From Alteromonas mediterranea DE (lineage in GTDB: Bacteria; Pseudomonadota; Gammaproteobacteria; Enterobacterales; Alteromonadaceae), in assembly GCF_000020585.3 (NCBI RefSeq), contig NC_011138.3, forward strand, positions 3,303,879 through 3,313,804: a DNA stretch of 9,926 nt, read 5' to 3'. Position numbers and translations under genes: made by a program. Of the stretch, positions 1 through 6,484 are shown piece after piece; the first letter of the stretch is position 1, and each line of letters opens with the position of its first letter. The notes beneath the pieces are model-generated. The model did not search any database and was not told the DNA's origin. It saw nothing but the letters and a program-made list of their open reading frames with translations.

Positions 1-1
1 G

Positions 2-1117
2 GTAGCATTTACTTATAAAGGGGTTCCTTGTCGGGAGCCCCTTTCAGGTTGGCCTACAGATAAGTCCAACATTACTGCTGCTGGAAACTTGCTGGGCGAA
101 ATAAAAAACAAAATAACTAACAACGTATTTCGCTACGCCGACTATTTCCCTAATTCTAAAAAACTTAAACTCTTCGGTCGCGGTGTTTCCAATGCTTCGA
201 TAGGCTTCTACCTCGAACGCGCAATAACCGAGGCGGAAAACAAAGGACTTAAGACCGGTAGCCTCAGAACCTACAAAAGTAGAGCGACCGTGCTTAAAAA
301 GTACGTGGGTAACACCCCAATAACGCAATTTGATTCACGTAGCGCGCGAGAATTAGCTCAAGAATTAGCCATTTCTATGGGAAATTCGACCCTAAACAGT
401 ACATTCAAAGTACTCCGTGCAGCTTTTAGTGAAGCCGTTGTAGACGGGACTATCACTAATAACCCATTGTTAGGGTTTAAAATTTCCTCTGCTGTTAAGC
501 GCAGAAAGAGCAAGCAGAAAGATAAAGTACAACCTTTCACGTTAACCGAGCTTAAAAAACTCGCTGCGTTCCAGGATCTACGTGAAAGAACCTATATCCA
601 AGTATGGGCGAAAACAGGACTGCGGTCCGGTGAGCTGTGCGCGCTTCGATGGGAGCATGTCGACTTAGAACGAAAAACAATAAACATAGATGAAAACTAC
701 GTCACTTACGCTAAGGAACTTGGAACCCCTAAAACTGAGGCAAGCGAACGGACTATACAACTGGACGAAGAAACAGTGTCTTTGTTGCAGATCCTAGAAC
801 CTGGGAAACTCCCGTTCGTTTTCCATAATTCAAGAAGCAAACGTGAGCACTTTGATACCTACTCTTTACGTAGGCTATTAATAAAAATGTGTGATGAATG
901 TGGCGTTTCTTATCGACACCCGTATAATCTCCGACACACTTATGCAACGATGCGAATTTCTCTTGGGCATAATTTGTGGGATATAGCCAAACAAATGGGT
1001 CATACCTCACCCAAAATGTTGTTTGAAACTTACGGTGATTACATCGAAGAATATGCAGAAAAAACGACAAATTCGCACCCTCAACACACTCGGATTTTTG
1101 AAAGTATAGAAAAGTAG
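2..1117 (+). CDS. Phage-type tyrosine recombinase (site-specific integrase), 5' end missing
   Basis: Catalyses site-specific integration and excision of a phage or genomic island. The frame is open to the left edge: codons from position 2 read VAFTYKGVPCREPL, then GWPTDKSNITAAGNL. This matches the N-terminal arm-DNA-binding domain of the Rac/Min27-like integrases (DUF3596 type), so the TTG at 89 is an internal leucine and the true start lies off the window. The visible part is 371 residues. After the arm domain comes a core-binding domain (about residues 65-165) and a catalytic domain. Catalytic residues, numbered from position 2, are R208 (TGLRSGE), K244 (TPKTEA), R311 (YNLRHTYAT), H334 (MGHTS) and the nucleophile Y344 (ETYGDY). 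The first His of the HxxR box is Tyr308, which I recall as usual in this subfamily. The gene looks intact at its 3' end and reads toward the ribokinase operon, so it probably sits at one end of an island. Confidence in family is high; specificity is unknown. Confidence 0.93.
   Translation, partial: VAFTYKGVPCREPLSGWPTDKSNITAAGNLLGEIKNKITNNVFRYADYFPNSKKLKLFGRGVSNASIGFYLERAITEAENKGLKTGSLRTYKSRATVLKKYVGNTPITQFDSRSARELAQELAISMGNSTLNSTFKVLRAAFSEAVVDGTITNNPLLGFKISSAVKRRKSKQKDKVQPFTLTELKKLAAFQDLRERTYIQVWAKTGLRSGELCALRWEHVDLERKTINIDENYVTYAKELGTPKTEASERTIQLDEETVSLLQILEPGKLPFVFHNSRSKREHFDTYSLRRLLIKMCDECGVSYRHPYNLRHTYATMRISLGHNLWDIAKQMGHTSPKMLFETYGDYIEEYAEKTTNSHPQHTRIFESIEK
17..44. repeat. Strong inverted repeat inside the integrase coding region
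   Basis: AAAGGGG (17-23) pairs with CCCCTTT (38-44). The pairing extends inward through a T-G wobble and TCC/GGA to an 11-bp stem with a 6-nt loop. It lies within the arm-binding domain codons. No T-run follows on the + strand, and only TTTAT follows on the minus strand, so it is not a convincing terminator. It may be chance. Confidence 0.4.
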
Positions 1118-1143
1118 CGTAAAATCAGAAGCTTATGAATAAC

Positions 1144-1170
1144 CGCCCTGAACTTTTCGGTTCACGGGCG
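1144..1170. repeat. Hairpin at the integrase/ribokinase junction
   Basis: CGCCC TGAAC (1144-1153) pairs with GTTCA C GGGCG (1160-1170) around the loop TTTTCG. This gives ten base pairs with one bulged C at 1165. It begins 26 bases after the integrase stop and is not followed by a T-run on either strand. It could be a structured 3' end of the integrase transcript, part of a recombination (att) region, or a leader of the ribokinase operon. The sequence does not decide between these. Confidence 0.5.
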
Positions 1171-1211
1171 AAACATGGACAGCGGCATTCTGGGAAGCGC
1201 CCTCTTTCGAC

Positions 1212-1219
1212 GGAAGAAG
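1212..1219 (+). promoter_or_regulatory. Ribosome binding site that sets the ribokinase start
   Basis: The purine run GGAAGAAG lies just before the ATG at 1222. The upstream in-frame ATG at 1135 has only a weak CAGAAG before it. This favours 1222 and removes a 29-residue extension that has no counterpart in ribokinases. Confidence 0.65.
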
Positions 1220-1221
1220 AA

Positions 1222-2118
1222 ATGGCAATAATAAATTTTGGCTCTATCAATATCGACCACGTTTATCAGGTAGATCACTTTGTGCAACCTGGTGAAACGC
1301 TAGCCTCAACCCATTACCAAACGTTATTAGGTGGTAAGGGCGCAAACCAATCTATCGCTTTAGCGCAAGCTGGTGCCGACGTACGTCATGTTGGCAGCAT
1401 TCACGAGAACGATGCATCATTCAAACAAGCCTTAATTAAAAAAGGCGTTGATTGCCGTGGTGTTAAATGTTCAGAAGTCCCTTCTGGGCACGCAATCATT
1501 CAAGTAACGCCCAGTGGTGAAAACGCCATCGTACTGTTTGGAGGCGCAAACCAAACGATTACCGCAAAAACGGTAATGCAGGCGCTAGATGACACACGCC
1601 CTTCTGATTGGGTACTTACTCAAAACGAAACAAGTAGCATTGAAGAAGTACTGCGCCAAGCGAAAGAAAACCAGCTAAAAGTGGCCTTCAACCCTGCCCC
1701 TATGAGTGAGTCTGTTAAGCAGCTCCCGTTAGATTGCGTTGATTTACTAATTGTAAACGAAACGGAAGCAGCGGCTATTACCGGCAAAGAAGAATTTGAA
1801 GAAATTGTGACAGTGTTCAAAGAACAATGGTCACATTGCGAAGTTATCATTACACTGGGTAAAGCGGGTGTAATGATGCTGCGTAAAGACGACGTTATAA
1901 AAGTTAACGCCTTTACGGTAGATGCAGTTGATACAACCGCAGCAGGCGACACCTTTATCGGTTACTTTTTGTCTGCCTACAGCAGCCACACCGATGCTAA
2001 GCAAGCACTCCGTAGAGGGTGTGCCGCGTCGGCAATTGCAGTAACCCGAGAGGGTGCAGCGCAAAGTATTCCATCACAAAAAGAAGTGGATCGTTTCTTA
2101 GCGAAACACGCCAACTAG
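1222..2118 (+). CDS. rbsK: Ribokinase (PfkB family)
   Basis: Phosphorylates D-ribose with ATP to ribose-5-phosphate in the cytoplasm. The 298-residue product from ATG 1222 begins MAIINFGSINIDHVYQ, aligned with the start of E. coli RbsK. It has the sugar-binding signature GGKGANQ at residues 37-43, the NPAP and NETE (179-182) motifs of the nucleotide-binding half, and the PfkB signature DTTAAGDTF with catalytic base D243. The C-terminal AIAVTREGA segment is also as in RbsK. A longer frame opens at ATG 1135 but would add residues that lie over a hairpin and resemble nothing in the family. The nucleoside hydrolase starts 23 bases downstream, so the two are probably one operon acting on ribose released from nucleosides. 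No ribose transporter or rbsR repressor is visible here. Specificity for ribose rather than another pentose is inferred from the sequence match. Confidence 0.92.
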   Translation: MAIINFGSINIDHVYQVDHFVQPGETLASTHYQTLLGGKGANQSIALAQAGADVRHVGSIHENDASFKQALIKKGVDCRGVKCSEVPSGHAIIQVTPSGENAIVLFGGANQTITAKTVMQALDDTRPSDWVLTQNETSSIEEVLRQAKENQLKVAFNPAPMSESVKQLPLDCVDLLIVNETEAAAITGKEEFEEIVTVFKEQWSHCEVIITLGKAGVMMLRKDDVIKVNAFTVDAVDTTAAGDTFIGYFLSAYSSHTDAKQALRRGCAASAIAVTREGAAQSIPSQKEVDRFLAKHAN

Positions 2119-2141
2119 CAAGACGCATTTGAGACAACTTG

Positions 2142-3083
2142 ATGACACATAAAATCATATTAGATACAGACCCGGGTATTGATGATGCAATGGCGATATT
2201 TTTCGCTTTCCAATCTCCAGACATTGAAGTACTTGGCTTAACTACGGTTTACGGAAACGTACCGGTAACGATGGCCGCACAAAATGCGCTTACGCTTTGT
2301 GAAATTGCGGGTAAAGATATTCCTGTAACGAAAGGTGTTGGTATGCCTTGGGTTGGTCCTGAGTCAACGTACGCCCACTTTGTCCACGGTGAGCACGGCT
2401 TCGGTCACATTAAGCCTGAAGCCCCTAAAACTGAACTCGACCCGCGCAGCTCTGCGCAGTTCATTGTAGATATGGCGCGTAAATACCCTGGCGAGATAAC
2501 CATTGTTGCTATCGGCCCGCTAGGCAACTTGGCCCTAGCCCTTCGCCTTGAACCAGACCTACCTAAATTGGTTAAAGGTGTTAGCATTATGGGAGGCGCA
2601 GCGTTTGTACCTGGTAATGTTACGCCAGTAGCTGAAGCAAACATTTGGAACGATGCGCACGCCGCTGAAATTGTGTTCGCGGCAGAGTGGGAGCTTACCA
2701 TGTTTGGTTTGGACGTGACGAACTTCACGCCATTCTCTCCGGCTTTTGTTGAAAAACTAGAAGAAAAGAACAATACCCTTGGTGGTTTTGTGAAAGAAAG
2801 CGCACAGTTCTATATGGACTTCTACTCGCAAAACCGCGAAGACCGCGTGTGCTTTTTCCACGATGCATTCCCTATTGCTCACCTTCGTCACCCAGAGCTA
2901 TTTGAACTGACCGAAGGTCACGTTCGCGTTGGTACTGGCACGCTAGACAGAGGCCAAACGGCGGTTGCCCCTATGGGTACTACACCTAGCCCGCTTTGGA
3001 ATGAAGCAAATACGATTAAGGTAGCAACTAAAGTTGACCACAAAAAGCTGGAACAACTATTCGTAGACACCTACGCTCTATGA
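2142..3083 (+). CDS. Nucleoside hydrolase (IunH/YeiK family)
   Basis: Hydrolyses the N-glycosidic bond of a ribonucleoside to a free base and ribose. The 313-residue length is typical. The N-terminal Ca2+-binding signature is DTDPGIDDA with D8, D10, D14 and D15. Downstream are YGNVPV, the GPLGNLALAL segment, MGGAAFVPGNVTPVAEANIWNDAHAA (split here as one motif region near residues 150-175) and the late FFHDAFPIAHL motif carrying the His-Asp pair expected near the active site. The ATG at 2142 is preferred over the TTG immediately before it. The gene follows ribokinase by 23 bases and is followed by a terminator at 3091, so it ends the operon. There is no signal peptide, so it acts in the cytoplasm. 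Whether it prefers uridine/cytidine, inosine or is broad cannot be read from sequence alone, so no gene symbol is given. Confidence 0.93.
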   Translation: MTHKIILDTDPGIDDAMAIFFAFQSPDIEVLGLTTVYGNVPVTMAAQNALTLCEIAGKDIPVTKGVGMPWVGPESTYAHFVHGEHGFGHIKPEAPKTELDPRSSAQFIVDMARKYPGEITIVAIGPLGNLALALRLEPDLPKLVKGVSIMGGAAFVPGNVTPVAEANIWNDAHAAEIVFAAEWELTMFGLDVTNFTPFSPAFVEKLEEKNNTLGGFVKESAQFYMDFYSQNREDRVCFFHDAFPIAHLRHPELFELTEGHVRVGTGTLDRGQTAVAPMGTTPSPLWNEANTIKVATKVDHKKLEQLFVDTYAL

Positions 3084-3090
3084 TATGTTT

Positions 3091-3120
3091 AAGGGATTGT
3101 TAATATACAATCCCTTTTTA
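3091..3120 (+). terminator. Rho-independent terminator of the ribokinase-nucleoside hydrolase operon
   Basis: The perfect 10-bp stem AAGGGATTGT (3091-3100) / ACAATCCCTT (3107-3116) has a 6-nt loop and is followed by TTTAATTT. It starts 7 bases after the nucleoside hydrolase stop. It separates this operon from the histidine kinase gene, whose promoter must lie in or close to this short gap. Confidence 0.85.
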
Positions 3121-3144
3121 ATTTCAGCGCAGGTTTTTTAGAAT

Positions 3145-4773
3145 ATGGAAGCGGCTCCTCTCCCAGATAATGAAGATGAACGTCTTGCTGAATTATTGAG
3201 CTACGATGTTCTCGACACCGAAGCTGAACAATTATTTGACGACCTAACCACACTAGCTTCCCAAATATGCGATACCCCTATTGCGCTTATTAGCCTTATC
3301 GACCCTGATAGACAGTGGTTTAAATCGCGAGTGGGATTAGACGCAGAAGAAACCTCTCGAGAAATTGCCTTTTGCTCTCACGCCATACTACAAGATGACG
3401 TGTTCGAGATACCCAACGCATCACTAGACCCTCGATTTCACGACAACCCGTTGGTTACCGGCGCTCCGGATATCCGCTTTTACGCCGGAGCACCGCTTGT
3501 CTCTCCTTCAGGCCATGCAATTGGTACGCTTTGCACCATTGATCGCAAGCCCCGTAAACTCACAGAGAGCCAAAAAACGTCGTTACAAACGCTGAGTAAA
3601 TCAGTAGTGGCACACTTAGAGCTAAAGCGTAAAAACAGAGAACTAGAGCGCACCAGTCAGTTTAGATCCGACTTTTTGTCTTATGTGAGCCATGAGATAA
3701 GAACGCCACTAAACGCTATCAACACGTTCAGTCGGCTACTTGAAGGGGAAGCGCAAAAGCTTAAGTTACCCGAATCTTTTACTACTCCTTTGTCACATGT
3801 GACGCAAAGCGGTGAAAGACTATTAGAGATAGTAAATTCTGTTTTAGATATCAAACAAATTGAAGCAGGAAAAATGCGTGTCATGCCTCGCGCGGTAAGT
3901 ACACACGACTTTTTTACCCACTTATTTTCACTTACCAAGATTCGCGCTGAAGATGGCGGCATTACATTTACGTCCACCATTGATAGCCGTGTTCCCGACA
4001 CACTGTTTTTCGACGACACTAAGTTTGGGCAAGTTTCACTTAACCTATTATCTAATGCGATAAAATTCACCAACCCAGGTAAGTCGGTTAACGCCCAGGT
4101 AAAATACAAAAATGATAAGTTAATATTCAATGTTATCGATCAAGGCATTGGTATCAGTGAAGAAGATCAAAAACGGCTTTTCACTCCTTTCGAGAGAATG
4201 GAAAACGCCCATCAAATTAGCGGGACAGGCCTAGGATTAAATATATCAAAACGCCTTATTGAGTTAATGGACGGCACGATCAAAGTAAGCAGTAAGGTGA
4301 ACGAAGGGACTCGCATTAGCGTAACCTTGCCCTCCGATGTCTTAACAGCAAATGAGTTTGCCAATGCACAGCCACAAAGCTTCGTTGCGCAAATAAATAT
4401 AGATAAATCTGCTAGGGTTTTAGTTGTTGAGGACCATTACATTAACCAAGTTGTTATCCAAACATTGCTCGAGAAATTAGGGGTAGCTCACGCTATTGTC
4501 AGCACGGGCGAAGAAGGCGTGAAGTATGTAAACGCTAACCCTGTAGACCTTGTATTAATGGATTTAAACCTGCCAGGTATTCAGGGGGACGAGGCCACCG
4601 CTCAGATAAAAAGCATGAAACCCGAACTGCCAGTGATTGCGCTAACCGCGGATGCCATCACTAAGCCAGCGTCTTTATACGAAAAAGGACTTGATGATGT
4701 ACTCACAAAGCCTGTCGACAGTAATGAGTTAGTACGAGTACTCAACCAATTTTTGGCGGTAAAAAGGAATTAG
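3145..4773 (+). CDS. Soluble GAF-domain hybrid sensor histidine kinase with receiver domain
   Basis: A 542-residue two-component signalling protein. Order of domains: GAF (about residues 20-160, with the RQWFKSRVGL and FCSHAIL signatures common in this kinase class), HisKA (about 170-240), HATPase_c (about 285-395) and a C-terminal receiver (about 423-538). Visible key residues are the phospho-acceptor H183 in SHEIRTPLN, N304 of the N box (LLSNAIKF), the G1 box DQGIGI at D332 and the G2 box GTGLGL at G360. In the receiver they are E429/D430, phospho-acceptor D473 (LMDLNLPG), T501 and K522. All catalytic residues are present. There is no membrane segment or signal peptide, so it senses an internal signal through the GAF domain. 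No HPt domain or separate response regulator is in the window, so the downstream partner is unknown. It ends 18 bases before the ygfA frame and may be cotranscribed with it. Confidence 0.93.
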   Translation: MEAAPLPDNEDERLAELLSYDVLDTEAEQLFDDLTTLASQICDTPIALISLIDPDRQWFKSRVGLDAEETSREIAFCSHAILQDDVFEIPNASLDPRFHDNPLVTGAPDIRFYAGAPLVSPSGHAIGTLCTIDRKPRKLTESQKTSLQTLSKSVVAHLELKRKNRELERTSQFRSDFLSYVSHEIRTPLNAINTFSRLLEGEAQKLKLPESFTTPLSHVTQSGERLLEIVNSVLDIKQIEAGKMRVMPRAVSTHDFFTHLFSLTKIRAEDGGITFTSTIDSRVPDTLFFDDTKFGQVSLNLLSNAIKFTNPGKSVNAQVKYKNDKLIFNVIDQGIGISEEDQKRLFTPFERMENAHQISGTGLGLNISKRLIELMDGTIKVSSKVNEGTRISVTLPSDVLTANEFANAQPQSFVAQINIDKSARVLVVEDHYINQVVIQTLLEKLGVAHAIVSTGEEGVKYVNANPVDLVLMDLNLPGIQGDEATAQIKSMKPELPVIALTADAITKPASLYEKGLDDVLTKPVDSNELVRVLNQFLAVKRN

Positions 4774-4791
4774 AATGATAATGTTAAGTGT

Positions 4792-5496
4792 GTGAGTAAT
4801 CGACCCATGCCCGCATCAACAATTTCAGCTAGTCAGCGCGTTAAAAACAGTAATACGCTGCCCGAAGCGAAAGCCAACGCCCGTACAATATTGAGAAAAC
4901 AACTTCGAGAAGCCCGCCGTGCGTTAAGCCCACAACAGCAGCGTGATGCCGCGCAAGGCGTAGTTAAACAACTCTGTTCGCTGAATTTTTTAATAGAGGC
5001 TAATACCATCGCGGGCTACCTAGTTAACGACGGAGAGGTTGATTTAAAAGACTATATCGAGATGCAATGGCAAGCCCCTCAAGCAAAACAGTTCGCGCTA
5101 CCAGTGTTACACCCAATATGTAAAGGTCACCTGCTCTTTCTTTCCTATACTCAACATACAGCGTTAGTTAAAAACAAATACAATATTGAAGAGCCGGCCT
5201 TAGTTTGCCCTAGCGTTATTCCTACGTCGCAATGCGATGTTATCCTTATGCCCTTGGTTGGCTTTGATACTAACGGCAATCGCCTGGGTATGGGAGGCGG
5301 CTATTACGACCGCACCCTAGCCTTTACCCAGCGCAACGTTTATCCACAAAAAAATATAAGCAGCAACAAACCTAAGCTTGTTGGTATTGCACACGACATG
5401 CAAGAAGTCGAGGCGTTGCCTGTAGCCTCGTGGGATGTTCCCCTTGATGCTATTGTTACTCCCACACGCACGCTAGTTTTCAATACCGCTGAATAG
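4792..5496 (+). CDS. ygfA: 5-formyltetrahydrofolate cyclo-ligase
   Basis: Converts 5-formyl-THF plus ATP to 5,10-methenyl-THF, returning this folate to the one-carbon pool in the cytoplasm. Evidence is the N-terminal basic block [13 protein letters not shown] (residues 34-46) and the family signature [11 protein letters not shown] (164-174), followed by the usual C-terminal [11 protein letters not shown] and [11 protein letters not shown] segments. The product from GTG 4792 is 234 residues, longer than the usual 180-200 because of about 28 extra N-terminal residues. ATG 4807 is an alternative start. GTG 4792 overlaps the TGA of a six-codon ATG frame (4775-4795) that has a strong AAAAAGGA site, which would allow translational coupling; neither start has a good site of its own. 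rpiA follows after 86 bases. In E. coli ygfA lies behind the 6S RNA gene; here a histidine kinase takes that place. Confidence 0.9.
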   Translation: MSNRPMPASTISASQRVKNSNTLPEAKANARTILRKQLREARRALSPQQQRDAAQGVVKQLCSLNFLIEANTIAGYLVNDGEVDLKDYIEMQWQAPQAKQFALPVLHPICKGHLLFLSYTQHTALVKNKYNIEEPALVCPSVIPTSQCDVILMPLVGFDTNGNRLGMGGGYYDRTLAFTQRNVYPQKNISSNKPKLVGIAHDMQEVEALPVASWDVPLDAIVTPTRTLVFNTAE

Positions 5497-5516
5497 TCGA
5501 TATAACAAATTGTGAC

Positions 5517-5536
5517 TATGAACTTGTGGGTTCATA
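5517..5536. promoter_or_regulatory. Perfect dyad between ygfA and rpiA
   Basis: TATGAAC (5517-5523) and GTTCATA (5530-5536) form a perfect 7-bp inverted repeat with a 6-base centre. It lies 46 bases before the rpiA start and just upstream of an AT-rich CATATAAG stretch (5541-5548) that could hold a -10 element. It could be an operator for an unidentified regulator or a small RNA hairpin. No -35 element is convincing. Confidence 0.35.
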
Positions 5537-5570
5537 TAGGCATATAAGTTACACTGCCAACAAAATAAGT

Positions 5571-5575
5571 CGGAG
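5571..5575 (+). promoter_or_regulatory. Ribosome binding site deciding the rpiA start
   Basis: CGGAG lies 7 bases before the ATG at 5583 but only 1 base before the ATG at 5577, which is too close. This supports 5583 and rules against the longer frame that opens near 5526. Confidence 0.6.
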
Positions 5576-5582
5576 AATGACC

Positions 5583-6239
5583 ATGGATCAGAACGCAAAG
5601 AAACAAGCCGTAGCCAAAGCAGCTATCGACTACGTTGAATCAGACAGTATTGTCGGTGTGGGTACGGGTTCTACCGTGAATTTCTTTATTGAAGAGCTCG
5701 GTAAAATTAAACACAAAATTGAAGGGGCAGTATCAAGCTCAGAAGCATCAACAGCGCGTTTAAAAGCTTTGGGCATTGAAGTATTTGCGCTAAACGAAGT
5801 AAGCAACCTTTCTGTTTATATCGACGGTGCCGATGAAGTTACCGAACACAAGCATATGATTAAGGGGGGCGGTGCCGCACTTACTCGTGAAAAGATTGTT
5901 GCAGGCGCTGCCACTACGTTTGTTTGTATTGTAGATGAAACTAAACGGGTGCCAGTACTGGGCGCATTCCCCCTCCCTGTTGAAGTGATACCTATGGCCC
6001 GTTCTTTCGTAGCCCGTGAACTGGTTAAGCTTGGCGGCGACCCAGAGTACCGTCAGGGAGTGATCACCGACAATGGCAACGTTATCTTGGATGTTCATAA
6101 CCTTGAGATACTTAATCCACGGGAACTAGAACAAAAGATAAATAATATTCCAGGCGTAGTGACTAACGGCATTTTCGCTCTGCGCGGTGCCGATATAGTG
6201 CTAAGTGCAACAGAAAACGGTGTTGAGACCTTTAAGTAA
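5583..6239 (+). CDS. rpiA: Ribose-5-phosphate isomerase A
   Basis: Interconverts ribose-5-phosphate and ribulose-5-phosphate in the non-oxidative pentose phosphate pathway. The 218-residue product from ATG 5583 matches the 219-residue E. coli enzyme along its whole length. Shared motifs include the phosphate-binding [17 protein letters not shown], the catalytic-region DGADEV, the [12 protein letters not shown] loop, [20 protein letters not shown] and [11 protein letters not shown]. The frame extends upstream to about 5526, but the extra residues are not part of the family and the ribosome binding site fits 5583. It is 86 bases behind ygfA and could share its transcript or use its own promoter near the dyad at 5517-5536. 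It provides the link from the nearby ribose-salvage operon to central metabolism, and its product pool is also the start of nucleotide synthesis. Confidence 0.97.
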   Translation: MDQNAKKQAVAKAAIDYVESDSIVGVGTGSTVNFFIEELGKIKHKIEGAVSSSEASTARLKALGIEVFALNEVSNLSVYIDGADEVTEHKHMIKGGGAALTREKIVAGAATTFVCIVDETKRVPVLGAFPLPVEVIPMARSFVARELVKLGGDPEYRQGVITDNGNVILDVHNLEILNPRELEQKINNIPGVVTNGIFALRGADIVLSATENGVETFK

Positions 6240-6259
6240 AAACGTAAAAACTACCAATG

Positions 6260-6325
6260 GCTTTCGCCGCCAGCGTTATCATTTTGTTAGTTAACGTAAA
6301 CGATAAACTGAAGCGGCGAAAAGCT
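6260..6325. repeat. Long imperfect hairpin after rpiA
   Basis: GCTTTCGCCGC (6260-6270) pairs with GCGGCGAAAAGC (6313-6324, one extra A). The helix can continue inward, with a small internal loop, through CAG/CTG and GTTATC/GATAAAC, leaving a loop of roughly 20 bases. It starts about 20 bases after the rpiA stop, so it probably stabilises or ends that transcript. No T-run follows on either strand, so it does not look like a standard Rho-independent terminator. It could also be a dispersed palindromic repeat or part of a small RNA. The 5' part of this 245-base gap holds nothing else I can identify. Confidence 0.5.
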
Positions 6326-6373
6326 ATACAAAAACTACTTTCAACTTAATGCGTTTTCTGTTAATTTCCGTTT

Positions 6374-6389
6374 AGACGTCTAGATGTCT
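6374..6389. promoter_or_regulatory. Tandem MetJ-type met boxes upstream of serA
   Basis: Two directly adjacent 8-mers, AGACGTCT (6374-6381) and AGATGTCT (6382-6389), match the MetJ met-box consensus AGACGTCT at 15 of 16 positions. MetJ-SAM binds as paired dimers to at least two abutting boxes, which is exactly this arrangement. The site is 95 bases before the serA ATG and next to the TATAGCATAT stretch (6391-6400) that could hold a -10 element, so binding would be expected to block transcription when SAM is plentiful. No metJ gene is in the window. The match is seen directly; regulation is inferred. Confidence 0.75.
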
Positions 6390-6484
6390 TTATAGCATAT
6401 CGACAGTGACCACTCCCTGGCATATTCAGACCTGCTGGGGTTATTCAAGCGAAATAAATTACATCAGTGAGAGATAGCGAGTTC

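Noticed and set aside
753..1070. Antisense open frame within the integrase, and similar ones inside the ribokinase, nucleoside hydrolase, kinase, rpiA and serA genes
   Set aside because: Each lies wholly or mostly within a well-supported gene on the other strand, has no recognisable domain and no ribosome site that argues for it.
89..1117. Integrase starting at the TTG at 89
   Set aside because: The frame is open to the window edge and the upstream codons encode a recognisable arm-DNA-binding domain, so the TTG is internal.
6349..6375. Eight-codon frame (MRFLLISV) upstream of serA as a leader peptide
   Set aside because: It has no ribosome site, no run of regulatory codons for serine or methionine, and no attenuator hairpin after it.
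6240..6484. 6S RNA or another known structured RNA between rpiA and serA
   Set aside because: The hairpin covers only about 66 bases and lacks the large central bubble and about 180-base length of 6S RNA. No SAM or other riboswitch core was recognisable.
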